Source of the DNA: Lachnospiraceae bacterium
Lineage (GTDB): Bacteria > Bacillota > Clostridia > Lachnospirales > Lachnospiraceae
DNA: 64,000 bases
Reading direction: 5' to 3'
Assembly (NCBI GenBank): GCA_022791975.1
Contig: JAAWAC010000053.1
Location: 62,001-126,000 of the forward strand
A program made the translations under genes and the position numbers. The notes under the pieces were generated by a model, which saw only the letters and a program-made list of their open reading frames with translations, ran no database searches and was not told the DNA's origin. Of the stretch, positions 43,677 through 51,485 are shown piece by piece. The number at the start of each line of letters is the position of its first letter. Within the stretch, counting starts at the first letter, position 1.

Positions 43677-44435
43677 ATGAAGGAGTGGGATTTTTTTGAT
43701 CTGTTCCAGAATGACTATACAATTTGTCCGGCTGGCTGGGGAATGACCGGGGAGTGTGCCACCTTCCACCGGATCTATTATGTATGCGGAGGGGAGGCTT
43801 ACCGCCGGGTGGAGGGCCGGGATGAGCGGCTGGAGCAGGGATACCTGTATGTGTTTCCCGTGATGGAGCCCTATACCCTGTGGCACAATCCCGAGGATCC
43901 CCTGGAGGTCCTCTGGTTTCATGTGGAATGTAGGGCGGACTTTGTCATGGGCTATGAGAAAATAAAAATTCACCAAAATGGGGAGCTATATTATCTGTTG
44001 AAAAGCATCCAGGCAATTCAGAGCAATCCGGATTGCTTTGGGGAGGTGCTCTGTCTGTTGGGGGTGTTTTTAAAACGTCTCAGACAGCGGATCAAGCCGC
44101 AGCCCCCGGTGAGCAGTCGGATGCAGAAGGTTCTTTCCTGTCTGGAGGAGCGGGGGAATACCTGTCCTACCGTAGATGAGCTGGCTGCCAGCGTGGGACT
44201 GGAAAGATCCTATTTTTGCAGATGGTTTCAGAAGGACTTTCGTATGAGTCCCTCCCGGTATTTGTTGTCCGTGCGCATGAACCAGGCCTGCAAGGCTTTG
44301 ATGGAGGGGAAGCGGGTCTGGGAGGCGGCGGAGGCCGCCGGATACCGGGATGAGAAGGCTTTTTCCAGGGCCTTTAAAGGCTATATGGAGATCTCTCCAG
44401 GGAGTTATCGAAAGAAGTATAAGGAATGGTTGTAA
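43677..44435 (+). CDS. AraC-family transcriptional regulator
   Basis: A 252-residue regulator. The N-terminal cupin-like sensor domain (about 1-120; RVEGRDERLEQGYLYVFPVMEPYTLWHN) is followed by the two helix-turn-helix motifs of AraC proteins (about 150-250; VDELAASVGLERSYFCRWF and EAAEAAGYRDEKAFSRAFKGYMEISPGSYRKKY split across helices). Starts at ATG after AGGGAGAG, nine bases behind the divergent URO-D-like gene, whose substrate it probably senses. A very strong terminator ends the pair. Confidence 0.9.
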   Translation: MKEWDFFDLFQNDYTICPAGWGMTGECATFHRIYYVCGGEAYRRVEGRDERLEQGYLYVFPVMEPYTLWHNPEDPLEVLWFHVECRADFVMGYEKIKIHQNGELYYLLKSIQAIQSNPDCFGEVLCLLGVFLKRLRQRIKPQPPVSSRMQKVLSCLEERGNTCPTVDELAASVGLERSYFCRWFQKDFRMSPSRYLLSVRMNQACKALMEGKRVWEAAEAAGYRDEKAFSRAFKGYMEISPGSYRKKYKEWL

Positions 44436-44436
44436 G

Positions 44437-44480
44437 AAAAGAGAGGATATTTTCTGGTTGGGAGAATATCCTCTCTTTTT
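44437..44480 (+). terminator. strong bidirectional terminator after the AraC gene
   Basis: AAAAGAGAGGATATT (44437-44451) pairs perfectly, 15 bases, with AATATCCTCTCTTTT (44465-44479), followed by T. Confidence 0.95.
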
Positions 44481-44508
44481 GTAGGCTATCCATGAGGGGA
44501 CAGCTTTT

Positions 44509-44850
44509 CTATGATTCTGGGAAGTCTTTTTCCAAGGAAATCTCCACCAGCTGTTGTAGCTTAAAATCTGGAAGTTTTATGATCCAGAAGGCCTCTTCCT
44601 CCTGTATGGAAAGGACCTTACAGGAAGGATAAACCAGCCGGGCCTGCAAAGCTTTGCATGGATGTAAGGACTTTTTTATTTGCAAAAGTCCACCGGACAG
44701 GGGGAGACTTTGTCCGGAGAAGTGCTTGGGAAGCTGTGAGATCTGATGGATGAGCAGATCTCCATTCTCCCTCCTGGAAAAGGCGGTGCGCACCATATCC
44801 GGTGCCTCCAGCAGGTTGGAGATGGCAGGCGCCTTAATTTGCCCAAGGAG
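44509..44850 (-). pseudogene. 3' remnant of a glycoside-hydrolase gene (C-terminal beta-sandwich)
   Basis: On the minus strand ~105 residues read as the C-terminal beta-sandwich of a large glycosidase (beta-galactosidase/GHL6-like): IEAPDMVRTAF-like strand (LEAPDMVRTAFSRRENGDLLIH), QARLVYPSCKVLSIQ, and a final FWIIKLPDFKLQQLVEIS. The catalytic barrel is missing. The frame runs on to 44892, but residues before ~GQIKAPA have no such character and overlap the start of the permease remnant on the other strand. I take ~44850 as the break. Family assignment is from pattern memory only; that it is a fragment is firmer. Confidence 0.55.
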
Positions 44851-44856
44851 ATACGG

Positions 44857-45434
44857 TTCTGATTTCCCTGTTTGCAGCCTACGGGATTGCACGGTTTCAA
44901 TTTCGTGGAAAGGGCATGGCCATGCTTCTTTTGCTGGTCACCCAGATGGTGCCTACCCTGGTGCTGATCGTGCCGCTGTTTGTGGCTTTTTCGGAAATGC
45001 AGATTGTGGATACGCTGCTCAGCCTGATTATCCCTTATTTTATTATGGCGATTCCCTTTTGTACATTGATGCTGGTGGGCTTCTTTAAGCAGGTACCCTA
45101 TACTCTGGAGGAGGCAGCTATGCTGGACGGCTGCACCCGGCTTAAATCCCTGTTTCGGGTGGTGGTTCCGGTGATTGCCCCGGGAATTGTGTCTTCCTTT
45201 GTATTTGCCTTTATCAGCGCCTGGAATGAGCTGTTTTTTGGGGTGATGTTTATAAACACGGAGTTGAAAAAGACCATTCCCCCGGGAATCAGTATGTTTA
45301 TCCAGAAGGTGGATGTAAACTGGGCCAATATGACGGCTGCTGCGGTATTATCCATGATTCCCGTGATGATCATGTTTTTCTTTGTGCAGAAATACCTGGT
45401 CCAAGGACTGGCCTCCGGGGCTGTGAAGGGGTAA
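44857..45434 (+). pseudogene. 3' remnant of a sugar ABC permease (MalG/CUT1 type)
   Basis: In frame from about 44857 the sequence reads TVLISLFAAYGIARFQFRGK, MAMLLLLVTQMVPTLVLIVPLF, the EAA loop YTLEEAAMLDGCTRLKSLFRV and SSFVFAFISAWNELFFGVMF, ending ASGAVKG, a good C-terminal two-thirds of a MalG-type permease. The first ~90 residues with the N-terminal membrane helix are absent, as are the partner permease and binding protein. An ATG at 44916 would give a 172-residue product lacking two helices, with no ribosome site. It was cut at the same place as the opposite-strand glycosidase remnant. Confidence 0.8.
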
Positions 45435-45495
45435 AGCTTTCCTGGCCTGCGCTTCTTTGTAAACCATAGCTTTAGCCGGAGCAGAAAAGGCGGGT

Positions 45496-45864
45496 TTAGG
45501 AAATCCCCTTATCCTTTCTTAGGTCGTGGGCAAAATTGGACAATCCTTTTTTTCGATTTTGACGTATAAAAATCTGTCCCTGTTCCAGATAGAATTCCTG
45601 CTGTTCCTGTGTCAGAGAGCGGAAAATATGGAGGAGTAGCTCTTCGTTGCTGGAAAGCTTGGCATTCGGATCACGGTCCAGCAGGAAATCTGTGGACACA
45701 TGAAAATAATCGGCAATTCGAACTAAAGTTCGATAGTCAGGCTCTCGGCTTCCCTGAATGTAGTTTCCCAGGGCAGAAGGAGACAGAGCCAGGTCCTTTG
45801 CCAGTTGCTTTTGGGTCATATCGTTGAGACATAACAATTCTTTTAAAATCTCGCCAAGCTTCAT
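45496..45864 (-). CDS. XRE-family helix-turn-helix repressor
   Basis: A 122-residue regulator. The N-terminal Cro/CI-type domain (MTQKQLAKDLALSPSALGNYIQGSREPDYRTL over helices 2-4, then IADYFHVSTDFLL) is very well conserved; a helical tail (LTQEQQEFYLEQGQIFIRQNRKKG) follows. Starts MKLGEILKELL at ATG with GGGGGA upstream. It diverges from the zinc-ribbon/AP2 gene at 46055; the promoter between them has a perfect dyad in its spacer, so the encoded protein is the natural candidate repressor. Paired XRE/AP2-type genes are typical of prophage or integrative-element debris. Confidence 0.85.
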   Translation of the reverse strand: MKLGEILKELLCLNDMTQKQLAKDLALSPSALGNYIQGSREPDYRTLVRIADYFHVSTDFLLDRDPNAKLSSNEELLLHIFRSLTQEQQEFYLEQGQIFIRQNRKKGLSNFAHDLRKDKGIS

Positions 45865-45961
45865 TTGGATAATCCCCCCTTGCTAGATGGTTTCTAATTA
45901 TTTTTCTCTTCTAATTTTAGATGTAAGGAGGATATATTTGCCAAATAAAACACATATTGAA

Positions 45962-45990
45962 TTGACTAAACACAAAATGTGTTGTATTAT
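45962..45990 (+). promoter_or_regulatory. promoter with internal dyad (putative XRE operator)
   Basis: TTGACT at 45962-45967, 17 bases, TATTAT at 45985-45990. The spacer contains AACACA-aaa-TGTGTT (45969-45983), a perfect inverted repeat covering the polymerase site; a further AACACA half site lies ~20 bases upstream at 45949. Confidence 0.72.
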
Positions 45991-46054
45991 AAGGCAAAAC
46001 CATTGAAGCAGAAAGATTTGTATTGCGTATGCAAATGGGGCGGGAGTTGTAGCT

Positions 46055-46906
46055 GTGATAGGAGTGGGAACCAGAGTGGGTCTATTGACTGTGGAGGAGG
46101 CCACGGAACAGAGAAAAGCCGGATATACCGTCTGGCGGTGCCGCTGCGCCTGCGGGGGAGAGATTCTGCTGGATACCCGTTGTCTGCAAAGAGGGACTGT
46201 AAGGGATTGTGGATGCCAAACTGTGGTGAAGCCGGGACAGAGAGATATTTCTGGAATGCGTTTTGGGAGATTGGTGGCCGTTAGCCCCACCAGAGAGCGG
46301 GGAGCCAGCGGCAGTACCGTGTGGCTGTGCCAATGTGATTGTGGCAAGGAGGTGAAGGCAGAGCTTGGACAGCTGACCTGGGGATACAAGAAAAGCTGTG
46401 GCTGTCTTGGACATCCCCCCAGAAAAGACTTTATGGGAAAAAGATTTGGAAAGCTGACGGTGATTGCATATGCGGGGAAGCGGGCGGGAATGCACCGGTG
46501 GAAATGTCGCTGTGAATGCGGGAAGGAGACGGTGGTGGGGCAGACGCTTCTTCAAACGGGGAAAACCAAGAGCTGTGGCTGCTTGCAGGCCATAGTCTAT
46601 CGAAAAAACCTGGAGCTGGTGGAGGGCACCTCCCTTAAGGCTTTGCGGGCCGTAAAAAGCGGACGTCTGATCAAAAGCAATACCAGCGGCTACAACGGAG
46701 TGTATTTTGACAAAAAACGAAAACGTTGGGTGGCCCAGATTACCTTTCAGGGGAAGACCAGATATCTGGGTGCTTTCCCGGAGCTTGCAGACGCGGTGAA
46801 GGCCAGGAAACAGGGAGAGGAGATTTATGACCGATTTCTGGACCAATATGATGGGACAGATGGCCAACCCCCTGTTTCCAGGGAAGAAGAACAAGGAGAG
46901 ACATAG
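46055..46906 (+). CDS. zinc-ribbon repeat / AP2-domain DNA-binding protein
   Basis: A 283-residue protein of unusual build: three similar modules, each G-x-R-(F)GxL.V.. followed by a treble-cysteine pattern. Module 1 has CRCACGGE and CGC (1-60), module 2 CQCDCGKE and SCGC (65-125), module 3 CRCECGKE and SCGC (130-180). The C-terminal ~60 residues (SNTSGYNGVYFDKKRKRWV, FQGKTRYLGAFPELADAVKAR) form an AP2/ERF-type DNA-binding domain as in mobile-element and phage proteins. The cysteine sets look like metal ribbons. Start is GTG 46055 (GGGAG nine bases upstream); GTG 46064 is possible. Likely a phage- or transposon-derived DNA-binding protein under XRE control. Confidence 0.75.
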   Translation: MIGVGTRVGLLTVEEATEQRKAGYTVWRCRCACGGEILLDTRCLQRGTVRDCGCQTVVKPGQRDISGMRFGRLVAVSPTRERGASGSTVWLCQCDCGKEVKAELGQLTWGYKKSCGCLGHPPRKDFMGKRFGKLTVIAYAGKRAGMHRWKCRCECGKETVVGQTLLQTGKTKSCGCLQAIVYRKNLELVEGTSLKALRAVKSGRLIKSNTSGYNGVYFDKKRKRWVAQITFQGKTRYLGAFPELADAVKARKQGEEIYDRFLDQYDGTDGQPPVSREEEQGET

Positions 46907-46954
46907 TCTGAGCTGGATATAAAATATTTGAGAGGGTAGGCCATTTTCCGACAG

Positions 46955-47476
46955 CTATGAACGGTGCAGCAGGCTCTGGGGCAATGGAATGAGAAACACT
47001 GCAATTTCAGTGGCCAGGAAAATAGACAGGGGAAGCAGGGCCATTGGCAGGGTTCCAACGATTCCAGCCAGGAGAACCATGGTTACCGGCACCAGATATT
47101 TTCTTGGATGATGCCATAAATCGCTCTCGATTTTCCATCCCCGGATGGGAAAATAGTACTCCAAAAGAACAGAGAATACCGCACTTTGCAGAGCAAAGAA
47201 AACCCCAGTGACAAGCATAAAAAGAGTAACGCAGCCAGTCTGGATTTCCAGGCTGCAGAGGAAAATCGTGTCTGCGGTTAGGTTACAGACAAAAATAAAG
47301 AAACAGTAGGGAATGCAAAATTGTTTCTTTTGACCGGGTAAAAAATGAACAGCCTGTTCTAAGGCAGGACTACAGGATAGCAGAATGCAGATGGGGGTAT
47401 TCAGGGAGAGCATGGCAAAACCAAGGGGAACCGATAAGGCCCTGCTGTCATCATCGCAAATTGCTATGCGCAACAT
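46955..47476 (-). pseudogene. chimeric gene: LytTR response-regulator start fused to a membrane protein remnant
   Basis: A 173-residue frame. The first 14 residues, MLRIAICDDDSRAL, are the N-terminus of a LytTR-type response regulator with its acidic triplet. They run straight into a hydrophobic protein with four to five membrane segments (FAMLSLNTPICILLSC, FCIPYCFFIFVCNLTADTIF, VTLFMLVTGVFFALQSAVF, VPVTMVLLAGIVGTLPMALL). The receiver, LytTR domain and any kinase or ATPase domain are gone. An SD (AGGGAGAT) and possible -10 (TAGAAT) precede the ATG, so the 5' end is intact and the joint looks like an in-frame deletion. The membrane part may come from a GHKL kinase sensor or an ABC-2 permease. 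It may still be made. Confidence 0.6.
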
Positions 47477-47589
47477 TTTCTCATCTCCCTTGCTAAGGCT
47501 ATTCTATCACTTTTTTGCAGAATTCTCAATTTCCTGGGTAAAAATGAAATAAAAGTGGAAATATTATGATAAATATGGTACACTTCTTT

Positions 47590-47607
47590 TATTACCTCTG
47601 GGTAATA
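47590..47607. promoter_or_regulatory. inverted repeat ahead of the sodium symporter gene
   Basis: TATTACC-tctg-GGTAATA, 7-base perfect arms, about 27 bases before the start codon and downstream of candidate -10 hexamers near 47562-47570. It may be an operator or a leader hairpin. Confidence 0.4.
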
Positions 47608-47633
47608 CTATTCTAAAAGAGGGAGAAAGAGCA

Positions 47634-48998
47634 ATGAAACGAGAGAGAAGTAGTTTTTCCAACAGAATCGGCTTTGTTTTGGCTGCGGCTGGTTCCGCTG
47701 TGGGATTGGGAAATATCTGGAGATTTCCATATCTGGCTGCAAAGTACGGAGGAGGTATCTTCCTGCTGGTGTATCTGATCCTGGCAGTATCCTTTGGCTT
47801 TGCCCTGATGATTGCGGAGATTTCCATCGGTAGAAAAACCGGGCTCAGCTGTATTGAAGCTTATCGGAAGTTGCATCCAAAATTTGGCTTTCTGGGCTGG
47901 CTGGCATCCCTGGTGCCTATTATTATCACACCCTATTACTGTGTTATCGGTGGCTGGGTTGTGAAATACTTTTTTGAATTTTTAAGGGGAAATGCGGCGC
48001 TGGCTGCGGAGGATACCTTTTTTTCCAGCTTTATCAGTGTGGGAGAGAGTGGTATTCTGGGGAATCCCCTGTTCTGGTTTATCCTGTATGTGCTGTTAAA
48101 TGTGGCTGTGGTGCTCTTCGGTGTGGAAAAGGGGATTGAGAAGGCAAGCCGCATTATGATGCCCCTGCTGGTGGTGTTATCCGTGGGTGTGGCTATCTTT
48201 TCCCTGACCATTCCAGGTGCTATGGAAGGGCTGAAGTATTACCTGCTTCCGGACTTTAAGGACTTTTCCACCACCACGGTGTTGGCGGCTATGGGGCAGC
48301 TGTTTTACTCCATGTCCCTGGCCATGGGTATTATGATTACCTACGGCTCCTACATGAAAAAGGAGGATAATCTGGAAAAATCCGTGGGACAGATCGAGAT
48401 CTTTGATACGGCCATCGCCTTTATTGCTGGCTTGATGATTATTCCTGCAGTGGTAGCCTTCTCCGGCGGTGCGGATATCAATGCAGGTCCGGGTCTGATG
48501 TTTGTAACCCTGCCCAAGGTGTTTGGGGCTATGAAGGGCGGAGCCATCGTGGGAGTGATTTTCTTCCTGCTGGTAATGTTTGCGGCTCTCACCTCCTCCA
48601 TTTCTCTGATGGAGACGGTGGTTTCCATTTTCCAGGACAAGCTTCACTGGGAGCGGAAGAAAGCCACTATTGTTGTGGGAATCGGAGTCATTGCCATTGG
48701 TACCCTTTCCTGTCTGGGCTATGGACCGTTGTCCATGGTGAAGCTGTTGGGTATGGAATTCCTGGATTTCTTTGACTTTATTTCCAATTCCATTCTCATG
48801 CCCATCGTGGCCTTCCTGACCTGTATCCTTATTGGACATGTGGTGGGAACCAAGGTGGTCTCCGACGAGGTGGAGACTTCCGGCCATTTTAAGAAAAAGG
48901 GTCTGTTTCAGGTGATGATCCGCTGGGTTGCCCCCATTTGTCTGGTGGTAATCCTCCTCAGCGAGATTCTCAAGGTGCTGGGGATTATTTCCGTATAA
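47634..48998 (+). CDS. neurotransmitter:sodium symporter (NSS) family transporter
   Basis: A 454-residue Na-coupled transporter with about 11-12 membrane helices, the LeuT/Tyt1 fold. The family signature AAAGSAVGLGNIWRFPYLAA is near residue 20, followed by GGGIFLLVYLI, AEISIGRKTG, the helix 6 region AAMGQLFYSMSLAMGIMITYGSYM and VMFAALTSSISLMETVVS. Length fits the bacterial 11-helix branch (Tyt1/MhsT-like), which imports hydrophobic or aromatic amino acids; the substrate cannot be read from the sequence. Starts at ATG after AGGGAGAAAG and ends at a strong terminator, so it is monocistronic. Confidence 0.95.
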   Translation: MKRERSSFSNRIGFVLAAAGSAVGLGNIWRFPYLAAKYGGGIFLLVYLILAVSFGFALMIAEISIGRKTGLSCIEAYRKLHPKFGFLGWLASLVPIIITPYYCVIGGWVVKYFFEFLRGNAALAAEDTFFSSFISVGESGILGNPLFWFILYVLLNVAVVLFGVEKGIEKASRIMMPLLVVLSVGVAIFSLTIPGAMEGLKYYLLPDFKDFSTTTVLAAMGQLFYSMSLAMGIMITYGSYMKKEDNLEKSVGQIEIFDTAIAFIAGLMIIPAVVAFSGGADINAGPGLMFVTLPKVFGAMKGGAIVGVIFFLLVMFAALTSSISLMETVVSIFQDKLHWERKKATIVVGIGVIAIGTLSCLGYGPLSMVKLLGMEFLDFFDFISNSILMPIVAFLTCILIGHVVGTKVVSDEVETSGHFKKKGLFQVMIRWVAPICLVVILLSEILKVLGIISV

Positions 48999-49035
48999 AG
49001 GCAAGGAATCTTAGCAGAGACAAATTAGAGTAAGG

Positions 49036-49081
49036 AAAAGGGCTCTGGCCGGCAGCAAAGCTGTCTGGCCAGGGCCCTTTT
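49036..49081 (+). terminator. strong terminator after the NSS transporter gene (bidirectional)
   Basis: AAAAGGGCTCTGGCC pairs with GGCCAGGGCCCTTTT (one bulge), with an inner GCAGC/GCTG stem. Confidence 0.92.
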
Positions 49082-49117
49082 ATTAAAGAAAAAGTTGTTA
49101 CAAAAGATGGAAACACT

Positions 49118-50056
49118 TTAAGCTTTGGAAAAGCTGTAGCTGGCAGCTCCTGTAGCCTCGTCATAGGATTCCATGGTGAACTGGTATCCATTATCCCGGG
49201 CCAGCACATCCATCACCACCTCTGTGGTATAGCGATACCAGTCGGAAACCTTGCGGTTGGTGGCGTGGAGATGACGGACAGCCGGGCAGTACTTGATATG
49301 CACCTTCATGGAATCGCCGGTCCGCTCCAGTTCCAGAGCATCGGAGGCCTTTTCTTTTTCATAGGTATCTCTGATTTTCGCCTCCAGGGCAGCTAAACCT
49401 TCTGTTTTGATAGACGCAAGAAGCTTTCCATAGACAGCATGGGTATAGCGTGTAAGGTATTCCTTTACGGACTCCAGGCCATAATTCTCGCCCAGATAAT
49501 CGATGCCCATATTCATGCTGCTGTGGAAATCCCGATGGAAATACTCATTCTGAGCAGCCTTTCTGTCCATAATCTCTGTATTCTCATCAATAATCACCCG
49601 GCCATCAAAAACCTTCGGGTCATAGATCAGCATGGAGCAGGCGGCATGGTCCACCCCATTAAAATTATATATGTATTTCAAGCCCACCTTGTCCACAGCT
49701 CCCCGGTAATAATCGCAGTGGAGGCAGTAATCCCGATAGGGAGTGATGCCGATTTCCTCCTTGGCAGTTAGCAGCCGGCCCTTGGAGGGACAATGGTGCA
49801 TAACATTCATAAACCATCCGGCCTTTTCGTTTAGGTACATGGTGAAATCTGCGGCTTCCTCATTGAGAGTACCGGCCCAGTAAGAAAAGCAGCCTCGAAT
49901 GCCTTCCTTTTTCACAAAATTTACCAGGGGAATGCCGTCACCAGTGGGGGCAAACAGGTAATCCCAGAATCGGCTGACCTCCTCCCGGCCATGTTTTTCC
50001 TCCAGATATGAGAACAGCTCACTGTAGGATAAAATAAATTCAGTACAAGATATCAT
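49118..50056 (-). CDS. conserved uncharacterised protein
   Basis: A 312-residue cytoplasmic protein I cannot name with confidence. It is rich in conserved Cys/His/Tyr stretches: NVMHHCPSKGRLL, YRDYCLHCDYYRGAVDKVG, FNGVDHAACSMLIYDP and HIKYCPAVRHLH. The C-x-x-C-D-Y-Y followed by a D-x-A-x-C stretch faintly recalls the L-2-amino-thiazoline-4-carboxylate hydrolase family, but the match is weak. It starts at ATG behind AGGAGGAG and faces the NSS gene across a shared terminator, while diverging from the aminosugar ABC operon. A DeoR-like site (AAAACGAAA, 50134-50142) lies upstream of its start and could link it to that operon. Confidence 0.6.
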   Translation of the reverse strand: MISCTEFILSYSELFSYLEEKHGREEVSRFWDYLFAPTGDGIPLVNFVKKEGIRGCFSYWAGTLNEEAADFTMYLNEKAGWFMNVMHHCPSKGRLLTAKEEIGITPYRDYCLHCDYYRGAVDKVGLKYIYNFNGVDHAACSMLIYDPKVFDGRVIIDENTEIMDRKAAQNEYFHRDFHSSMNMGIDYLGENYGLESVKEYLTRYTHAVYGKLLASIKTEGLAALEAKIRDTYEKEKASDALELERTGDSMKVHIKYCPAVRHLHATNRKVSDWYRYTTEVVMDVLARDNGYQFTMESYDEATGAASYSFSKA

Positions 50057-50128
50057 GGTGCTCCTCCTATTAAAATAATTATTTTACCAGGCAGAAACAG
50101 GTCTGTCTGTGTATTTGCAAAATAAAAG

Positions 50129-50142
50129 TTTTCAAAACGAAA
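50129..50142. promoter_or_regulatory. GTTTC/GAAACGAAA-type element, distal copy
   Basis: TTTTCAAAACGAAA matches the tandem elements at 50378-50412 with few changes. It lies ~240 bases upstream of them, across the aminosugar operon promoter, in the AT-rich 50057-50462 gap; DNA looping between copies is conceivable. Confidence 0.45.
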
Positions 50143-50277
50143 TAAAAATATAACTATCGATCTTATTAAAACACAAAAATAGAAAAAAAGCTAGTGCTAA
50201 AGAAAAAATAATGTGAAAAAATTGATAGGCAAAAAATATGGAAAATGCACAAAAAATATGAAAAAATAAAATATTAG

Positions 50278-50306
50278 TTGACAAAATATTAAATAAACGA
50301 TAAGAT
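50278..50306 (+). promoter_or_regulatory. promoter of the N-acylaminosugar ABC operon
   Basis: TTGACA at 50278-50283, 17 bases, TAAGAT at 50301-50306. This leaves a ~150-base leader containing the tandem repeats at 50378-50412. Confidence 0.65.
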
Positions 50307-50377
50307 ACGAATAAATCTTCCTGTGAAATAAAGGGGTATACAGAAACAATGCGGAATTCCTGAGAAACAAAAGAAAA

Positions 50378-50412
50378 GTTTCTAAAACGAAAGTTAGTTT
50401 CTGAAACGAAAT
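50378..50412. repeat. tandem DeoR-type operator repeats
   Basis: GTTTCTAAAACGAAAG (50378-50393) and GTTTCTGAAACGAAAT (50397-50412) repeat with a 19-base period; a degenerate third, GAAACAAAA, is at 50364-50372. CGAAA/TTTCG repeats are the usual DeoR-family operator type, and two DeoR genes lie in the operon. Confidence 0.62.
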
Positions 50413-50462
50413 AATAATCGGGGAGATAGAACATTGATCTTGTGATAAAGGAGGAATTATTC

Positions 50463-51473
50463 ATGCAGACAGACACAAAAGAGAGAGGCGTTTCCAGAAA
50501 TGGGCTGATAGATGGCCTGATGGAGTTTTTGAGTAATTACGTCATTGTAATTCCCATTCTGTTGCTGATAGTGGTGTGGACCATTGTGGCTCCCAACTTT
50601 ATGACTTACAGCAACTGGATGAATATTTTGCGGCAGGTTTCCATGATTGCGATTCTGGCCTCCGGTGCGTTTTTCATTATGGCAACAGGAGATTTCGATT
50701 TGGGTCTGGCTTCTGTGGTGGGCCTCACCGGTTGTGTGTTTGCCAAGCTTATGGTAAACTTTGGATGGAGCCCGGTGCTGGCGGCCGTTATAGCCATTTT
50801 GCTGGGAGTGTTGACAGGTGTTATCAATGGATGCATGGTAACCCTCTTTGGAATTCCGGCCTTTATAGCCACCCTGGGTATGCAGTATGTGGCTCGTGGT
50901 CTTTGCTATGTGGTAACCAATTCCTATCCCATTACGGGGCTTCCAGAGTCCATCGGATGGATTGGAAGAGGGTATCTGGGGATTGGAGAAAAGGATTTGG
51001 TTCCCTGGCCCGTGGTTTTTATGGCGGTGATTTATATCATTGTAGCCTTTGTGGCAGCCAAGACCAAGTTCGGCCGCTATGTGTATGCGGTAGGCGGCAA
51101 TTCGGAGGCAGCTTATCTTTCCGGTATTAATTCCAAACAGATAAAGAGGGCAGTGTTTACCATTGGCGGCTTGATGGCCGGTCTGGTGGGTATCATCCTC
51201 ACCTCCCGGGTAAGCTCCGGACAGCCCATCGGTGGCACTGGCTGGGAGTTCAAAGCTGTTATCGCTGTAGTTATGGGAGGTGTATCCCTGACAGGAGGAA
51301 AAGGAAAGCCCATTGGGGTGGCCATGGGTGCTGTGTTCGTAGGGATCCTGGAAAACGGAATGACCCTTTTGAATATCAACTCCTATTTACAGCAGGTGGT
51401 ACAGGGGATCGTGCTGGTGGTGGCCATCGGCTTTGATGTTTACAAGACCAAGCGCCAGGCGGAAGCAAAGTAA
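50463..51473 (+). CDS. sugar ABC transporter permease (RbsC family)
   Basis: A 336-residue permease with about nine hydrophobic segments. Signatures are LGVLTGVINGCMVTLFGIP, FIATLGMQYVARGLCYV, KFGRYVYAVGGNSEAAYLSGI and VVMGGVSLTGGKGKPIGVAMG. Start is ATG 50463, ten bases after AAGGAGG; a GTG at 50442 would include that site. It is the only permease of this operon, so the channel is probably a homodimer. First gene of a ~10.4-kb same-strand series that ends with the second DeoR gene. Confidence 0.93.
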   Translation: MQTDTKERGVSRNGLIDGLMEFLSNYVIVIPILLLIVVWTIVAPNFMTYSNWMNILRQVSMIAILASGAFFIMATGDFDLGLASVVGLTGCVFAKLMVNFGWSPVLAAVIAILLGVLTGVINGCMVTLFGIPAFIATLGMQYVARGLCYVVTNSYPITGLPESIGWIGRGYLGIGEKDLVPWPVVFMAVIYIIVAFVAAKTKFGRYVYAVGGNSEAAYLSGINSKQIKRAVFTIGGLMAGLVGIILTSRVSSGQPIGGTGWEFKAVIAVVMGGVSLTGGKGKPIGVAMGAVFVGILENGMTLLNINSYLQQVVQGIVLVVAIGFDVYKTKRQAEAK

Positions 51474-51485
51474 GGAGGCTGACAG

